Source: Bacillota bacterium (lineage in GTDB: Bacteria; Bacillota; Clostridia; Acetivibrionales; DSM-1351). Taken from it: a DNA stretch of 62,872 nt. The stretch spans positions 1 through 62,872 of the forward strand of contig JAEZKZ010000068.1 of the NCBI GenBank assembly GCA_023415305.1, in the 5' to 3' direction. Made by a program: the position numbers and the translations under genes. Under the pieces are notes generated by a model. That model was not told the DNA's origin. It saw only the letters and a program-made list of their open reading frames with translations, and did not search any database. Below, in pieces: positions 26,016 to 35,020 of the stretch. Numbering within the stretch: the first letter of the stretch is position 1; every line of letters begins with the position of its first letter.

Positions 26016-26711
26016 TTGAAAAAGCATATAAAGTTGATTGCTTTTTGTTTAGTAGTGATTTTCAGTTTTATTGTTTTAGGTCAGGGAACGCAGTATTTTA
26101 CCAGTACCGCATCAGCTTTAAAGCTAGGTGACAAGGGGCAGGAAGTTAAGGATATGCAGCAGGAGCTAAAGAACTGGGGATATTTTGATGGGAAGGTAAA
26201 TGGTATCTATGGATATGATACTTTTACATCAATACTTAGATATCAGAGGAACTACGGATTCCGTGCAAGCGGTATTGCTGACAAAAATACTCTTCTATCA
26301 ATGGGATTGGGCAAATATGTACAAACCGGAACGGTTAGTGCAGCATCAAGCAGTGTAACCGATGAACAGCTGCTTGCCAGAGTAATAAACGGAGAGGCCA
26401 GAGGTGAACCCTACGAGGGACAGGTTGCTGTAGGTGCAATAATTCTAAACAGAGTTAAGAGTTCAAAGTTCCCTAAAACAATGGCAGGCGTAATATATCA
26501 GCCTGGAGCTTTTACAGCTGTGTCAGATGGACAGATTAATGTACCAATCGATCCAAAATCAACAGTTGTGAAAGCAGCCAGAGATGCTCTGGCAGGTTGG
26601 GACCCAACTTATGGATGTTTGTATTATTGGAATCCGGCGACTGCTACCAGTAAATGGATATGGTCAAGGAAAGTTAAGCTTAAAATCGGTAAGCACTGGT
26701 TTGGAATATAA
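26016..26711 (+). CDS. sleB: spore cortex-lytic enzyme SleB
   Basis: Cortex hydrolase acting at germination. About 231 residues: a hydrophobic signal sequence (LIAFCLVVIFSFIVLG), a PG_binding_1 domain (LKLGDKGQEVKDMQQELKNW, then GYDTFTSILRYQRNYG) and a C-terminal hydrolase_2/SleB domain (LLARVINGEARGEPYEGQVA with the catalytic Glu, GAIILNRVKSSKFP, and GAFTAVSDGQI). Start: GGAGG followed after 7 nt by TTG 26016; the GTG at 25992 lies upstream of that site. The ypeB gene begins 18 bases later, the standard bicistronic arrangement in which YpeB is needed for SleB function and stability. Confidence 0.95.
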   Translation: MKKHIKLIAFCLVVIFSFIVLGQGTQYFTSTASALKLGDKGQEVKDMQQELKNWGYFDGKVNGIYGYDTFTSILRYQRNYGFRASGIADKNTLLSMGLGKYVQTGTVSAASSSVTDEQLLARVINGEARGEPYEGQVAVGAIILNRVKSSKFPKTMAGVIYQPGAFTAVSDGQINVPIDPKSTVVKAARDALAGWDPTYGCLYYWNPATATSKWIWSRKVKLKIGKHWFGI

Positions 26712-26729
26712 ATATGGAGGTGAGCACAA

Positions 26730-28145
26730 GTGGAGGAAAATGAATACAAAAGCTTGAACGACAGGAATGACGGTTGGAGGAGAAGAAAACGCATGTCCTG
26801 GGCTGTCCCTATTGCTATTGTCGCTGTATTGGCATTGGCGGGGGTCTCAATCTGGAGTTACTATCAAAACCGTCAGCTTAATGATATGAAAATTATGATG
26901 GAAAATCAGTACAGCAGAGCATTTATGGACCTTAATGAGTATGTTGACAATCTTGAAGTACTGCTTGCAAAGTCGATGGTTACATCTACACCTATAGGAA
27001 CTTCAACAATGCTTGAAGAAGTATGGAGACAGGCCAACCTTGCTCAGACAAATATGGGACAGCTGCCAGTTGCTCCACCCATACTTGAGAAGACGTCTAA
27101 CTTTCTTACACAGGTTGGAGATATGGCCTATGCATATAATACGAAAACCATGAATGGAGTTCCTTTAAGTGATAATGAATACTCAATGCTTGAAAAAATG
27201 CATGGCTATTCGCAGTCACTTCAAAAAAGCCTCCATGGTATTGAAGAGCAAATTAACAGCGGTAAAATGTCCTGGGGTACATCAGGAGGAATAAGACAGC
27301 TTAGAAGCCAGAACTCAAGTAATATTCAGACAACGCAGTTAAGTAGTGTGGATAAAAACTTTCAGGAATATCCTTCAATGATTTATGACGGACCTTATTC
27401 GGACCATATGACAAAGGTTAAGCCTGTTGGATTAAAGGATAAAACAGTCACTGTTGCAGAAGCAGAACAAATTGTAAGAAAGATGATAGGAAATGATAAG
27501 ATAAAGAGTGTAACAAAGCTCGAAAATAATCGGGAAGATAGCATAGATACCTATCGTTTCAAGGTAAATTATAATAATTCTAATGATGATGGCAGTGCTG
27601 AAGTCGATATTACTCAAAAGGGTGGACAGATTTACTGGATGCTGAGAAATAGAAGCGTTGATGGTGTAAAGCTTTCAATGAATGAAGCAATAAAAGCCGC
27701 TCAAGCCTATCTGAAGAAAAATGGATTTGCCAGTATGAAGGATACCTACTATATGAAAACTGATGGTATTGCCACAATCTGCTTTGCCTATGAGCAGGAT
27801 GGAGCAACGGTATACCCTGATCTTGTAAAGGTTAAAGTAGCACTTGATAATGGAGAAATAATGGGAATAGAGTCAAAGGGATATTTATATAATCACAAAA
27901 AGAGGGATATACCTAATACATCCCTTACTCTTGAACAGGCAAGAAGTAAAATAAACAGTAAGCTTAAAATTGAAAAAGAGGGAAGAGCAATAATTCCTAC
28001 CGAGTTCAACACTGAAAAATACTGTTATGAATTCCAAGGGACTTTGAACGATCAGAAGTATCTATTGTATATCAATGCAGTAACAGGAGTTGAAGAAGAT
28101 ATCTTATTACTTGTAAGTACAGACGAGGGTACTTTGACAATGTGA
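26730..28145 (+). CDS. ypeB: germination protein YpeB
   Basis: 471 residues. A single N-terminal membrane segment (WAVPIAIVAVLALAGVSIWS, about residues 24-43) precedes a large extracytoplasmic region. It contains YpeB signatures such as WRQANLAQTNMGQLP and FLTQVGDMAYAY, and C-terminal PepSY-type repeats (VTVAEAEQIVRKMIG, LSMNEAIKAAQAYLKKNGF, LTLEQARSKINSKLKIEKEG). GTG start at 26730 with GGAGGTGA upstream. Co-transcribed with sleB; the two proteins depend on each other in spores of Bacillus. A strong terminator follows immediately. No sigma-G type promoter could be assigned with confidence. Confidence 0.95.
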   Translation: MEENEYKSLNDRNDGWRRRKRMSWAVPIAIVAVLALAGVSIWSYYQNRQLNDMKIMMENQYSRAFMDLNEYVDNLEVLLAKSMVTSTPIGTSTMLEEVWRQANLAQTNMGQLPVAPPILEKTSNFLTQVGDMAYAYNTKTMNGVPLSDNEYSMLEKMHGYSQSLQKSLHGIEEQINSGKMSWGTSGGIRQLRSQNSSNIQTTQLSSVDKNFQEYPSMIYDGPYSDHMTKVKPVGLKDKTVTVAEAEQIVRKMIGNDKIKSVTKLENNREDSIDTYRFKVNYNNSNDDGSAEVDITQKGGQIYWMLRNRSVDGVKLSMNEAIKAAQAYLKKNGFASMKDTYYMKTDGIATICFAYEQDGATVYPDLVKVKVALDNGEIMGIESKGYLYNHKKRDIPNTSLTLEQARSKINSKLKIEKEGRAIIPTEFNTEKYCYEFQGTLNDQKYLLYINAVTGVEEDILLLVSTDEGTLTM

Positions 28146-28167
28146 GAATTAGTAAAGTAAAATGACA

Positions 28168-28200
28168 AAAACAGCTTGCCGTCGGTGGCAAGCTGTTTTT
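28168..28200 (+). terminator. terminator of sleB-ypeB
   Basis: AAAACAGCTTGCC (28168-28180), loop GTCGGT, GGCAAGCTGTTTT (28187-28199), with the T-run as part of the 3' arm. Confidence 0.92.
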
Positions 28201-28241
28201 GCTTGTATAAATCCATACATTTTTCAATTTGGTCAGCTTTA

Positions 28242-28270
28242 TTGACAAAGAAATTAAGAAAGAATAATAT
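28242..28270 (+). promoter_or_regulatory. putative promoter of marR-ABC operon
   Basis: TTGACA (28242-28247), 17-nt spacer, TAATAT (28265-28270). The -35 is perfect and the -10 matches four of six. Confidence 0.55.
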
Positions 28271-28328
28271 ATTGTTAGGGTTCTAATTATTAGTATTCTA
28301 AATATATATAGTATTTAAACCCGGATAA

Positions 28329-28347
28329 TTGCTTTATATATAAGCAA
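28329..28347 (+). promoter_or_regulatory. palindromic MarR-type operator
   Basis: TTGCTT-N7-AAGCAA is a perfect 19-bp palindrome with centre TATATAT. A further CCCG/CGGG pair lies symmetrically outside it (about 28319-28355). It is located between the promoter and the MarR start codon, which suggests autoregulation. Confidence 0.7.
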
Positions 28348-28376
28348 GTCATCGGGATACTGGAAATGAGGGAAAA

Positions 28377-28823
28377 ATGTATAATCCAAGAGAGTTAAAT
28401 CATTTACTTATAAAGGTCGGTGCAGTACACAGAAGAAAATCCGGATACGAATTTACCAAATATGACCTTACAGCAGGCCAGCCAAGAATACTTAATTACT
28501 TGTTTGAGCATAACGGGTGTATTCAAAGAGAACTTGCAGCGGCCTGTCATCTGGAACCGGCCTCTGTTACCAGCGTAATAAACAGTATGGAGAAGTCCGG
28601 TCTTATTGAAAGAAAGCCCGTTCGGGGCGATAAGAGAGCACTGGAGGTATGGCTCACAGAAAAAGGTTTAGATCAGAAAAAGATCATTGATAAAATTTTC
28701 ATTACAATGGCCAATGAGTGCTTTTGTGGGTTTACAGAGGACGAAAAGCAGCTTGCCGGGGATTTTCTCGACAGGATATTTAAGAACATTATAAATGGTA
28801 AGGAGCAGGAATGGCGGAGATAG
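28377..28823 (+). CDS. MarR-family transcriptional regulator
   Basis: 148 residues with a winged-helix core: LTAGQPRILNYLFEH, QRELAAACHLEPASVTSVIN as the recognition region, and MEKSGLIERKPVRGDKRALE as the wing. Start ATG 28377 with GAGGG close upstream. Fourteen bases after its stop begins the first of two ABC exporter genes, so it most likely represses this drug-exporter-like operon through the palindrome just upstream of its own start. Its inducer is unknown. Confidence 0.92.
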   Translation: MYNPRELNHLLIKVGAVHRRKSGYEFTKYDLTAGQPRILNYLFEHNGCIQRELAAACHLEPASVTSVINSMEKSGLIERKPVRGDKRALEVWLTEKGLDQKKIIDKIFITMANECFCGFTEDEKQLAGDFLDRIFKNIINGKEQEWRR

Positions 28824-28836
28824 GGGGGATATACAA

Positions 28837-30600
28837 ATGAATATTTATAAAGCCTATTTTAAAAAGTACTGGCTCATGTTCATTATTGCCGTATCCTGCG
28901 TTTTTTTTGAGGCTGTGTGCGATCTGCTCCAGCCAACGATTATGGCCCGCATTATTGATGACGGAGTAAAAAACAGGAGCATTGAGGCAGTTTTACACTT
29001 TGGACTTGTAATGCTGGGCGTAACTGCTTTAGGTGCTTGTTTTGCTGCCACAAGAAATATACTAGCGAGTAGGGTTTCACAAAGCTTCGGAGCAGACTTG
29101 CGGTACGATGTCTTCAAAAAGATTATGAGCTTTTCCGAGTCAGGTGCAGACAGTATGGAAAGAGGCTCATTGATAACAAGAATGACAAATGATACTTCAC
29201 AGGTAACCCAGTTTGTAAACGGAATAATGAGAATATTTTTAAAAGCTCCGCTTACCTGTGTAGGAAGCATAACTCTTGCCGTTATCCTAAGCCCATTTAT
29301 GAGCATCGCATTGTTAGCCGCCATAGCTATAGTAGCGGTTCTTATCGTTATAAGCATGAAAATGAGTTATGTCCGTTTTTCCAGAGTTCAGAAAGCCATA
29401 GATAAAGTAAACACAGTTGTACAGGAATATCTAATGGGAATCAGGCTGGTGAAGGCCTTCGGCAGGAATGAAGAGGAGGAGCTGAAATTTGAAGCAGCCA
29501 ATGCGGATTTATATAAAAAAAGTACAGCTTCACAAATTGTCATAGCATATTTCTCTCCGATTATGTCACTAACAGTCAGTATAGGTATCGCTGTTATCAT
29601 TTATCTGGGAAGCCTTATGTTTGGTAAGGGCCAGGTTGAGGTTGGAAAAGTGGCAGCATTTATAAATTATATGACCCAGATACTGACCTCGCTTATTATG
29701 ATAACAAATATCTTCAATACCTTTATAAGAACCAAGGCATCCTACCAAAGAATAGAGGAAGTACTTTCAGGGGAGGAGGATTTTATATCTTCAGGAGCCT
29801 CACCTTATTCAGGCTGTTCGGTTAAAGATGCCACTGAAGGATATATTCAAGCTGCTGTTACAGGTCAGCTAGAATTCAAAAATGTAACCTTCTCTTATCC
29901 CGGTGGAAGCGGTATTCCCGTGCTAAAAAATCTTTCCTTCAAGCTGTTGTCAGGAGAAATTCTCGCAGTTATCGGCCCTACCGGTGCAGGAAAATCAACG
30001 TTGGCAGGTCTGTGCCTTCGCTTTTATGATGTAGATGAGGGCTCTGTCCTGATTAATGGTAAGAATGTTAAAAGTTTCAATATCCATGACCTCAGAGAAA
30101 ATATAGCATACGCACCACAAAAAAGTATGCTGTTTACCGGAACGGTAGGCGACAACATTGCCTGGGGGCGGGAGAATCCTGAAGAAGATCAGATAATCAG
30201 GGCTGCAAAAATTGCACAAGCCAGTGAATTTATTGAAAATATGCCCGACAAATATGACAGCAGACTGGGGCAAAGCGGAGTAAATCTGTCAGGAGGACAA
30301 AGGCAGCGGCTATCGATAGCAAGAGCATTAGCCAAGGACGCTCCAATTCTGATTCTGGATGATTGTACAAGTGCTCTTGATGCAATAACAGAGGCCAGGG
30401 TCAGAAAGGCGCTGAAGTCCCTTGATAAAGGCAAATCAGTTATAATGATTACCCAAAGAGTGGGTACGGCAATATCAGCAGATAAAATACTGGTTCTTGA
30501 TAACGGAGTAAATGTGGGCTTCGGAAAGCACCCTGACTTGCTTGAAAGCTGCAGTACCTATAGAGAAATTTACAATTCCCAGATAGGGGGTAATATATAA
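28837..30600 (+). CDS. heterodimeric ABC exporter subunit with degenerate ATP site residues
   Basis: About 587 residues: a six-helix exporter membrane domain (residues 15-310), then a nucleotide-binding domain with Walker A VIGPTGAGKSTLAG, signature LSGGQRQR and Walker B ILILDD. The catalytic Glu after Walker B is Asp (LDDCTSALD), and the switch His is Gln (MITQR), the pattern of the non-canonical half in heterodimeric exporters such as TM287/288. Start ATG 28837, 6-7 nt after a G-rich site; the longer frame from 28795 overlaps marR and lacks a ribosome site. Transcribed with marR and the next ABC gene. Likely exports a drug or lipid-like compound. Confidence 0.9.
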   Translation: MNIYKAYFKKYWLMFIIAVSCVFFEAVCDLLQPTIMARIIDDGVKNRSIEAVLHFGLVMLGVTALGACFAATRNILASRVSQSFGADLRYDVFKKIMSFSESGADSMERGSLITRMTNDTSQVTQFVNGIMRIFLKAPLTCVGSITLAVILSPFMSIALLAAIAIVAVLIVISMKMSYVRFSRVQKAIDKVNTVVQEYLMGIRLVKAFGRNEEEELKFEAANADLYKKSTASQIVIAYFSPIMSLTVSIGIAVIIYLGSLMFGKGQVEVGKVAAFINYMTQILTSLIMITNIFNTFIRTKASYQRIEEVLSGEEDFISSGASPYSGCSVKDATEGYIQAAVTGQLEFKNVTFSYPGGSGIPVLKNLSFKLLSGEILAVIGPTGAGKSTLAGLCLRFYDVDEGSVLINGKNVKSFNIHDLRENIAYAPQKSMLFTGTVGDNIAWGRENPEEDQIIRAAKIAQASEFIENMPDKYDSRLGQSGVNLSGGQRQRLSIARALAKDAPILILDDCTSALDAITEARVRKALKSLDKGKSVIMITQRVGTAISADKILVLDNGVNVGFGKHPDLLESCSTYREIYNSQIGGNI

Positions 30601-30602
30601 AC

Positions 30603-32456
30603 ATGTCCGGTAAAAATACATCTCGAAATTATGAGAATATGCCCAAGCTTGGAAGATGGGGAGGAGGACCTCATCAGCGGTTTCAACCTGGTGCAAAGCC
30701 CAAGAATACAGGTGGTACCATATTAAGGCTTGTAAAAATGTTCGGGAAATGGAGAAAGCCCCTTATTGTAGCAGCAATGCTTACAATATTATCAGCCTCG
30801 GCTTCGCTGCTGACACCATATTTACTCGGTGAAGCAATTAATACCTTTAATATAGATACAAATACTGTTGACTACCGGCTTCTTACAACCATACTGACAG
30901 CTCTTATTGGTTGTTATGTTATCAGCTGGGTTATAGACACTATAAATGGAATTCTTATGGCAAGGGTTACACAGAGACTGGTAAAACATATAAGAACAGA
31001 GTTTTTCTCCAAGCTTCAAAGGATTCCGTTGAATTTTTATGATACCCGGCCTCACGGTGATACAATGAGCAGAATTACAAATGATGTGGACAATATCAGC
31101 AGTACAGTGGGACAAACAACTACACAGCTGATTTCCAGTGTTTTTTCAATAACAGGCTCGCTTGTAATGATGCTGGTTTTAAGTCCCTTCTTGACATTGG
31201 TAGCACTGATTACTATTCCTTTGATATTCCTACTTACTAAAACAATAGCCAAACGGAGCAGAGAGTATTTTTCGGGCCAGCAACAGCAATTGGGCATTCT
31301 TAACGGAGTAATTGAGGAAAACATACAGGGATTAAAAATGGTTAAGGCCTTTAACCGGCAGGAAAAGGTACTTCAGGATTTTAAAGCAGTTAATCAGATT
31401 TTGTGTGATTACTCAACCAAAGCTCAGATTTGGTCGGGTTTTCTTATGCCCTTTATGAATGTTATAAACAATCTGAGCTATACACTTATAGCAGGCGCCG
31501 GCGGTTATATGGCAGTGAGGGAGTATATAAGCGTAGGAGTTGTGGTTAGCTTCCTTACCTATTCCAGGCAGTTTGGAATGCCCCTCAATCATGTTGCAGG
31601 TATGTTTAATACTATTCAGTCTGCACTGGCCGGCGCAGAAAGGGTATTCGAAATACTGGATGAACAGGAGGAAGCTGCTGACAGGGACAATTTAAAAGAC
31701 TTTACCGGCGCGGTAGGAAAGGTTGAATTTAAGGAGGTTTCCTTCTCGTATGTAAAGGAAAAACCTGTATTGGATAAAGTCAGCTTCCAGGTTCAGCCGG
31801 GTGAAGTGGTTGCATTGGTTGGTGAGACCGGAGCAGGAAAAACTACTATAGTGAACCTTCTGACCCGTTTTTATGACCCCGATGAGGGAGGTATTCTAAT
31901 AGACAATACTGATATTAAACTTATTCCAAGAAGAGACCTTAGAAACTGTTTTTCTGTAGTACTGCAGGATACTTGCCTGTTTACCGGGAGTATAGCAGAC
32001 AACATAAGGTACTCAAGACCTGAGGCCACAGATGAAGAGGTTAAGGCCGCTGCAGTGATGGCTCATGCGGACAGATTTATTTCAAGGCTGCCAAAGGGGT
32101 ATAATACCAAGGTTTCAGGAAGCTCAGACAATTTGAGCCAAGGGCAGCGGCAGTTGATAGCCATAGCGAGAGCAGTTTTGTGCCAAGCGCCCATACTGAT
32201 TCTTGACGAGGCCACCAGCAGCGTTGATACCAAGACTGAAAAAGAGATCCAGCTGGCGCTTTTGAAGCTGATGAAAAATCATACAAGTTTTTTGATAGCT
32301 CATCGCCTGTCGACTATCCGGGATGCTGACAAAATACTGGTAATAGGAAACGGTGGTATTCTTGAGAGCGGTACTCATGAGGAACTTATGGAGACCGGTG
32401 GAGTATATTACCGCATGGTTATAAGCCAGATTGGCTTGGAGGCCGAAGCAGGTTGA
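30603..32456 (+). CDS. heterodimeric ABC exporter subunit with canonical ATPase site
   Basis: 617 residues, beginning 2 nt after the previous stop. A soluble N-terminal extension of about 45 residues (RWGGGPHQRFQPGAKPKNTG) precedes the exporter membrane domain, containing the RLVKHIRTEFFSKLQRIPLN and YDTRPHGDTMSRITNDVDNI elements. The nucleotide-binding domain has Walker A LVGETGAGKTTIV, signature LSQGQRQL, Walker B ILILDEATSSVD with the catalytic Glu, and switch His (IAHRLST). It complements the degenerate partner, so the pair should form one functional exporter. The Gly/Pro/Arg-rich leader occurs in many clostridial homologues. Confidence 0.92.
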   Translation: MSGKNTSRNYENMPKLGRWGGGPHQRFQPGAKPKNTGGTILRLVKMFGKWRKPLIVAAMLTILSASASLLTPYLLGEAINTFNIDTNTVDYRLLTTILTALIGCYVISWVIDTINGILMARVTQRLVKHIRTEFFSKLQRIPLNFYDTRPHGDTMSRITNDVDNISSTVGQTTTQLISSVFSITGSLVMMLVLSPFLTLVALITIPLIFLLTKTIAKRSREYFSGQQQQLGILNGVIEENIQGLKMVKAFNRQEKVLQDFKAVNQILCDYSTKAQIWSGFLMPFMNVINNLSYTLIAGAGGYMAVREYISVGVVVSFLTYSRQFGMPLNHVAGMFNTIQSALAGAERVFEILDEQEEAADRDNLKDFTGAVGKVEFKEVSFSYVKEKPVLDKVSFQVQPGEVVALVGETGAGKTTIVNLLTRFYDPDEGGILIDNTDIKLIPRRDLRNCFSVVLQDTCLFTGSIADNIRYSRPEATDEEVKAAAVMAHADRFISRLPKGYNTKVSGSSDNLSQGQRQLIAIARAVLCQAPILILDEATSSVDTKTEKEIQLALLKLMKNHTSFLIAHRLSTIRDADKILVIGNGGILESGTHEELMETGGVYYRMVISQIGLEAEAG

Positions 32457-32587
32457 CACTCTTATTACCAGATATTACAATGTAATTTGTGGTAATTGTT
32501 ACGGATATGCTAGTCTATTTTAAACAATTACCTATACTAAATGGCTAATTATTTATATTAAATAGCATATACTGACGGGAGAGTATT

Positions 32588-32707
32588 ATGTTTGACAGAA
32601 GTATTAAACTGGCGACTTCAAGGCTGGTTCTCAGAGCATTGAAAGAGGATGATAAAGTAATGTTTTTTCTGAAGAAAGCGGCTGGGAATCGTAATAGTAG
32701 TATGTAA
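32588..32707 (+). pseudogene. GNAT acetyltransferase remnant (N-terminal 39 residues)
   Basis: ATG 32588, preceded by GGGAG, opens a 39-codon frame. Its sequence (KLATSRLVLRALKEDD) is the first beta-strand/helix of RimJ/RimL-type acetyltransferases. It then runs into unrelated residues and a stop. No further GNAT motif follows before the next gene at 32746, so this is a 5' fragment of a deleted gene. Confidence 0.6.
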
Positions 32708-32745
32708 TTTAAAGCTATTTATCAGTAAACTGAAAGTGAGATTGT

Positions 32746-33546
32746 ATGAATATATCGATTGCTACTGCAACCTTTTATAATATCCCTTTTACAGAAGCAC
32801 TGGATCTGATTAGAATGGCCGGCTTCGATTCTATTGAACTGGACACCTATTGGACAGGCGGTGACAATTGGGAAGTAACACAGCATTTAAAAAATATCAG
32901 GCCCAGAGAGGTATTGAAAATAATAAGGGAAAGTGGGCTGAGGATAAATTCCCTTCATGATATGGGCGGAGTTATTTTCAAAGACACCGATACGGTAATT
33001 AGTCGGGACACCTTTGAATATCTTGAATTCGGAGGGGAGGATATCCCCTGTATTGTATTTCACGCTCCTCATAAAAAAACAGAGGATAAGAACTGGTGGT
33101 CCGGTTACAGCAGCAAGGCAGCAAATGATTTAAAAGCTCTAAAGGATAAGTTTCTGGTTTGTATTGAAAATATTCAAAACTTTCCCGGATATCAGACCTC
33201 ACTGATTGATCCCCACGAAATGCTTGATTTTGTAAAAGAAAACGGGTTGTTCATTAATATGGATACAACCCATTATGCTCAATGCGGAATTGATATTGTC
33301 ACCGCAGCAAAAGACTGCAGAGAATATGTCAAGGGCGTACATTTTAGTGATTATAAGGATGGAAAAAGGCATTTGTTTCCCGGAGAAGGAGTATTGGATC
33401 TGAAGGGGTTTATCAACGCACTGAAGCTGGATAGTTTACATACCTTGACATTGGAGTGCAATATCCCCTATGAAGCCGGCAATCCGGATGTGGCAGTTAA
33501 GGGTATGAAGAAGGCTCGAAGCTATGTTCAAGAATTAATCCTATAA
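32746..33546 (+). CDS. sugar phosphate isomerase/epimerase (xylose isomerase-like TIM barrel)
   Basis: 266 residues of the AP-endonuclease-2/TIM-barrel family. Recognisable barrel pieces are EALDLIRMAGFDSIELDTYW, LRINSLHDMGGV, VFHAPHKK, FLVCIENIQNFPG, NMDTTHYAQCGIDI and VKGVHFSDYKDGKRHLFPGE; the His, Glu and Asp residues in these bind the divalent metal in the family. TLECNIPYEAGN closes the barrel. Such proteins isomerise or epimerise sugars or inositols, and the substrate is not evident. It stands alone behind the GNAT fragment with a weak ribosome site. Confidence 0.85.
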   Translation: MNISIATATFYNIPFTEALDLIRMAGFDSIELDTYWTGGDNWEVTQHLKNIRPREVLKIIRESGLRINSLHDMGGVIFKDTDTVISRDTFEYLEFGGEDIPCIVFHAPHKKTEDKNWWSGYSSKAANDLKALKDKFLVCIENIQNFPGYQTSLIDPHEMLDFVKENGLFINMDTTHYAQCGIDIVTAAKDCREYVKGVHFSDYKDGKRHLFPGEGVLDLKGFINALKLDSLHTLTLECNIPYEAGNPDVAVKGMKKARSYVQELIL

Positions 33547-33677
33547 GTATTAGTATATAAAAGTATGTGTGTAAATTAACCGGAAAGTACCTAATCTGTT
33601 TGGGTTAAAGAGGAAGAAGATTTATGAGTATAATCAGCAGGGAATAATGTTTGTTTATTGGAAAGTGAGGGATTATA

Positions 33678-34103
33678 ATGAAAAAGGTTGTCGCAATAAT
33701 TGTAATTATAGGAATTGTCCTTGCAGGGTTTTTTGGGTATAGAGGGATAAGATCCTATCTTGATTTAAAGAAATATCAACAGCAAATAGAGGAAATTAAA
33801 GTTGAAAACGTTGATTTAGAATCTATCCCTGACGGAATGTACATAGGAAAAGCCGAAGTGCTTTGGATAGCAGCCGAAGTTAAGGTGATAGTACAAGATC
33901 ATAAAATAGTAAACATCGACTTGATAAAGCATAAAAATGAACGTGGTGCAAGTGCCGAGGTAATACCTCAAAAGGTTGTTGAGACTCAATCGCTTCAGGT
34001 CGATGCTGTCTCAGGTGCTACAAACAGCAGCAAGGTTATTCTTAAGGCAATAGAGAACGCACTAGAAAATGCGGGAGAAACTCAATCTTTTGATGAAAAT
34101 TGA
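33678..34103 (+). CDS. membrane-anchored FMN-binding domain protein
   Basis: 141 residues. An N-terminal membrane helix (VVAIIVIIGIVLAGFFGY, about residues 4-21) is followed by an FMN_bind domain. VDAVSGATNSSKVI (about residues 108-121) matches the SGAT motif whose Thr carries covalently bound FMN in RnfG/NqrC-type proteins. Such short proteins accept electrons on the outer face of the membrane. ATG 33678 has GTGAGG upstream. Its last 22 bases overlap the end of the convergent methyltransferase gene. Confidence 0.87.
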   Translation: MKKVVAIIVIIGIVLAGFFGYRGIRSYLDLKKYQQQIEEIKVENVDLESIPDGMYIGKAEVLWIAAEVKVIVQDHKIVNIDLIKHKNERGASAEVIPQKVVETQSLQVDAVSGATNSSKVILKAIENALENAGETQSFDEN

Positions 34104-35020
34104 CCCGCAATTGCTTCAATATGAGCATTGTCTGTTCCGCAGCAGCCACCGACAATTTTTAACGTTATTAATTCATTTAGGTTAGACATTGTTTGTGCTA
34201 ACTCAAAACAATCTGAGGTTTTAATATCCTTTGAATTGTCCAGCTGCTCGGGCGGCAGTGCTGAGGTGTTAGCCTGTATCCCGTGGAAGCGCTGTTTCAC
34301 AAGTGCGGTTTTATTAAAATCCTGACTCAGCGCTTCATATAAAATTGTGGGGTGTATGCAATTTGTCATATAGCATACCGGCTTCCTTTTAACAGAGCTG
34401 TCAATTATCTCAATAGCGTCATTTATTGGAGTTCCATCTAGTAACCTGCCATTATCCCGTATCATAAAACTTATTATGTAAGGTAAGCCGGTTTGTTCCA
34501 TAGCCATTGCCATTCCTATCGCTTCAGGTAATGTGGGCATAATTCCCGCAAAAAGAAAATCAACTCCCTCTTGGGCAAACAAGCTTGCCTGCCAACTATG
34601 AAATTCTTTAGCTTCAGTAGGATTCAAATATCCAGCTGAACTGTACGCATCACCTTTACACCCCATTAAGCCGCCGATATACATTTCTACATCACTTATC
34701 TCACGAAGCTGTCTTAACGCTGAAATATTATCCAGTAAAATACTTTTATCATACCCGGCTTTGGCAACACGTTCCATGTTTGCCCGTCTTGTGGGTGTTG
34801 TAGCAATAAACGGTAAACAGTGTATTTTCGCAGTCTCTATATATTGATTCCATAATTGAAATAAGGCTTCCTTGCCTCCCCGGCGATAAATAATATTTGC
34901 AAATGCGATTGTATCATCAGGCAGCAACCCGTATTCCCTTTTTAACCTTTCACCTAACGCACCTTCCATCAGCATAACAGGGTTTTTTTCATAACATGAG
35001 GCAAAACTCACTTTTATCAC
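34082..35020 (-). CDS. homocysteine S-methyltransferase family protein
   Basis: 312 residues of the Zn-dependent homocysteine methyltransferase barrel (MmuM/BHMT-like), without a cobalamin domain. The zinc-ligating cysteines are visible in CYMTNCIHP (about residue 217) and in GGCCGTDNAHIEAIA near the C-terminus. The N-terminal MLMEGALGERLKREYG is typical. It would methylate homocysteine to methionine from S-methylmethionine or a similar donor; the donor is unknown. GTG start at 35020 overlaps the pepF stop (GTGA), so it is coupled to pepF. A second in-frame GTG at 35011 is possible. Confidence 0.82.
   Translation of the reverse strand: MIKVSFASCYEKNPVMLMEGALGERLKREYGLLPDDTIAFANIIYRRGGKEALFQLWNQYIETAKIHCLPFIATTPTRRANMERVAKAGYDKSILLDNISALRQLREISDVEMYIGGLMGCKGDAYSSAGYLNPTEAKEFHSWQASLFAQEGVDFLFAGIMPTLPEAIGMAMAMEQTGLPYIISFMIRDNGRLLDGTPINDAIEIIDSSVKRKPVCYMTNCIHPTILYEALSQDFNKTALVKQRFHGIQANTSALPPEQLDNSKDIKTSDCFELAQTMSNLNELITLKIVGGCCGTDNAHIEAIAGQFSSKD

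Noticed and set aside
28854..29357. 167-residue minus-strand frame
   Set aside because: It is the shadow of the ABC exporter membrane domain; hydrophobic plus-strand genes often give such frames.
32464..32496. Nested hairpin ATTACCA...TGGTAAT after the ABC operon, considered as a terminator
   Set aside because: The stems are A/T-rich and there is no T-tract afterwards; it is too weak to call.
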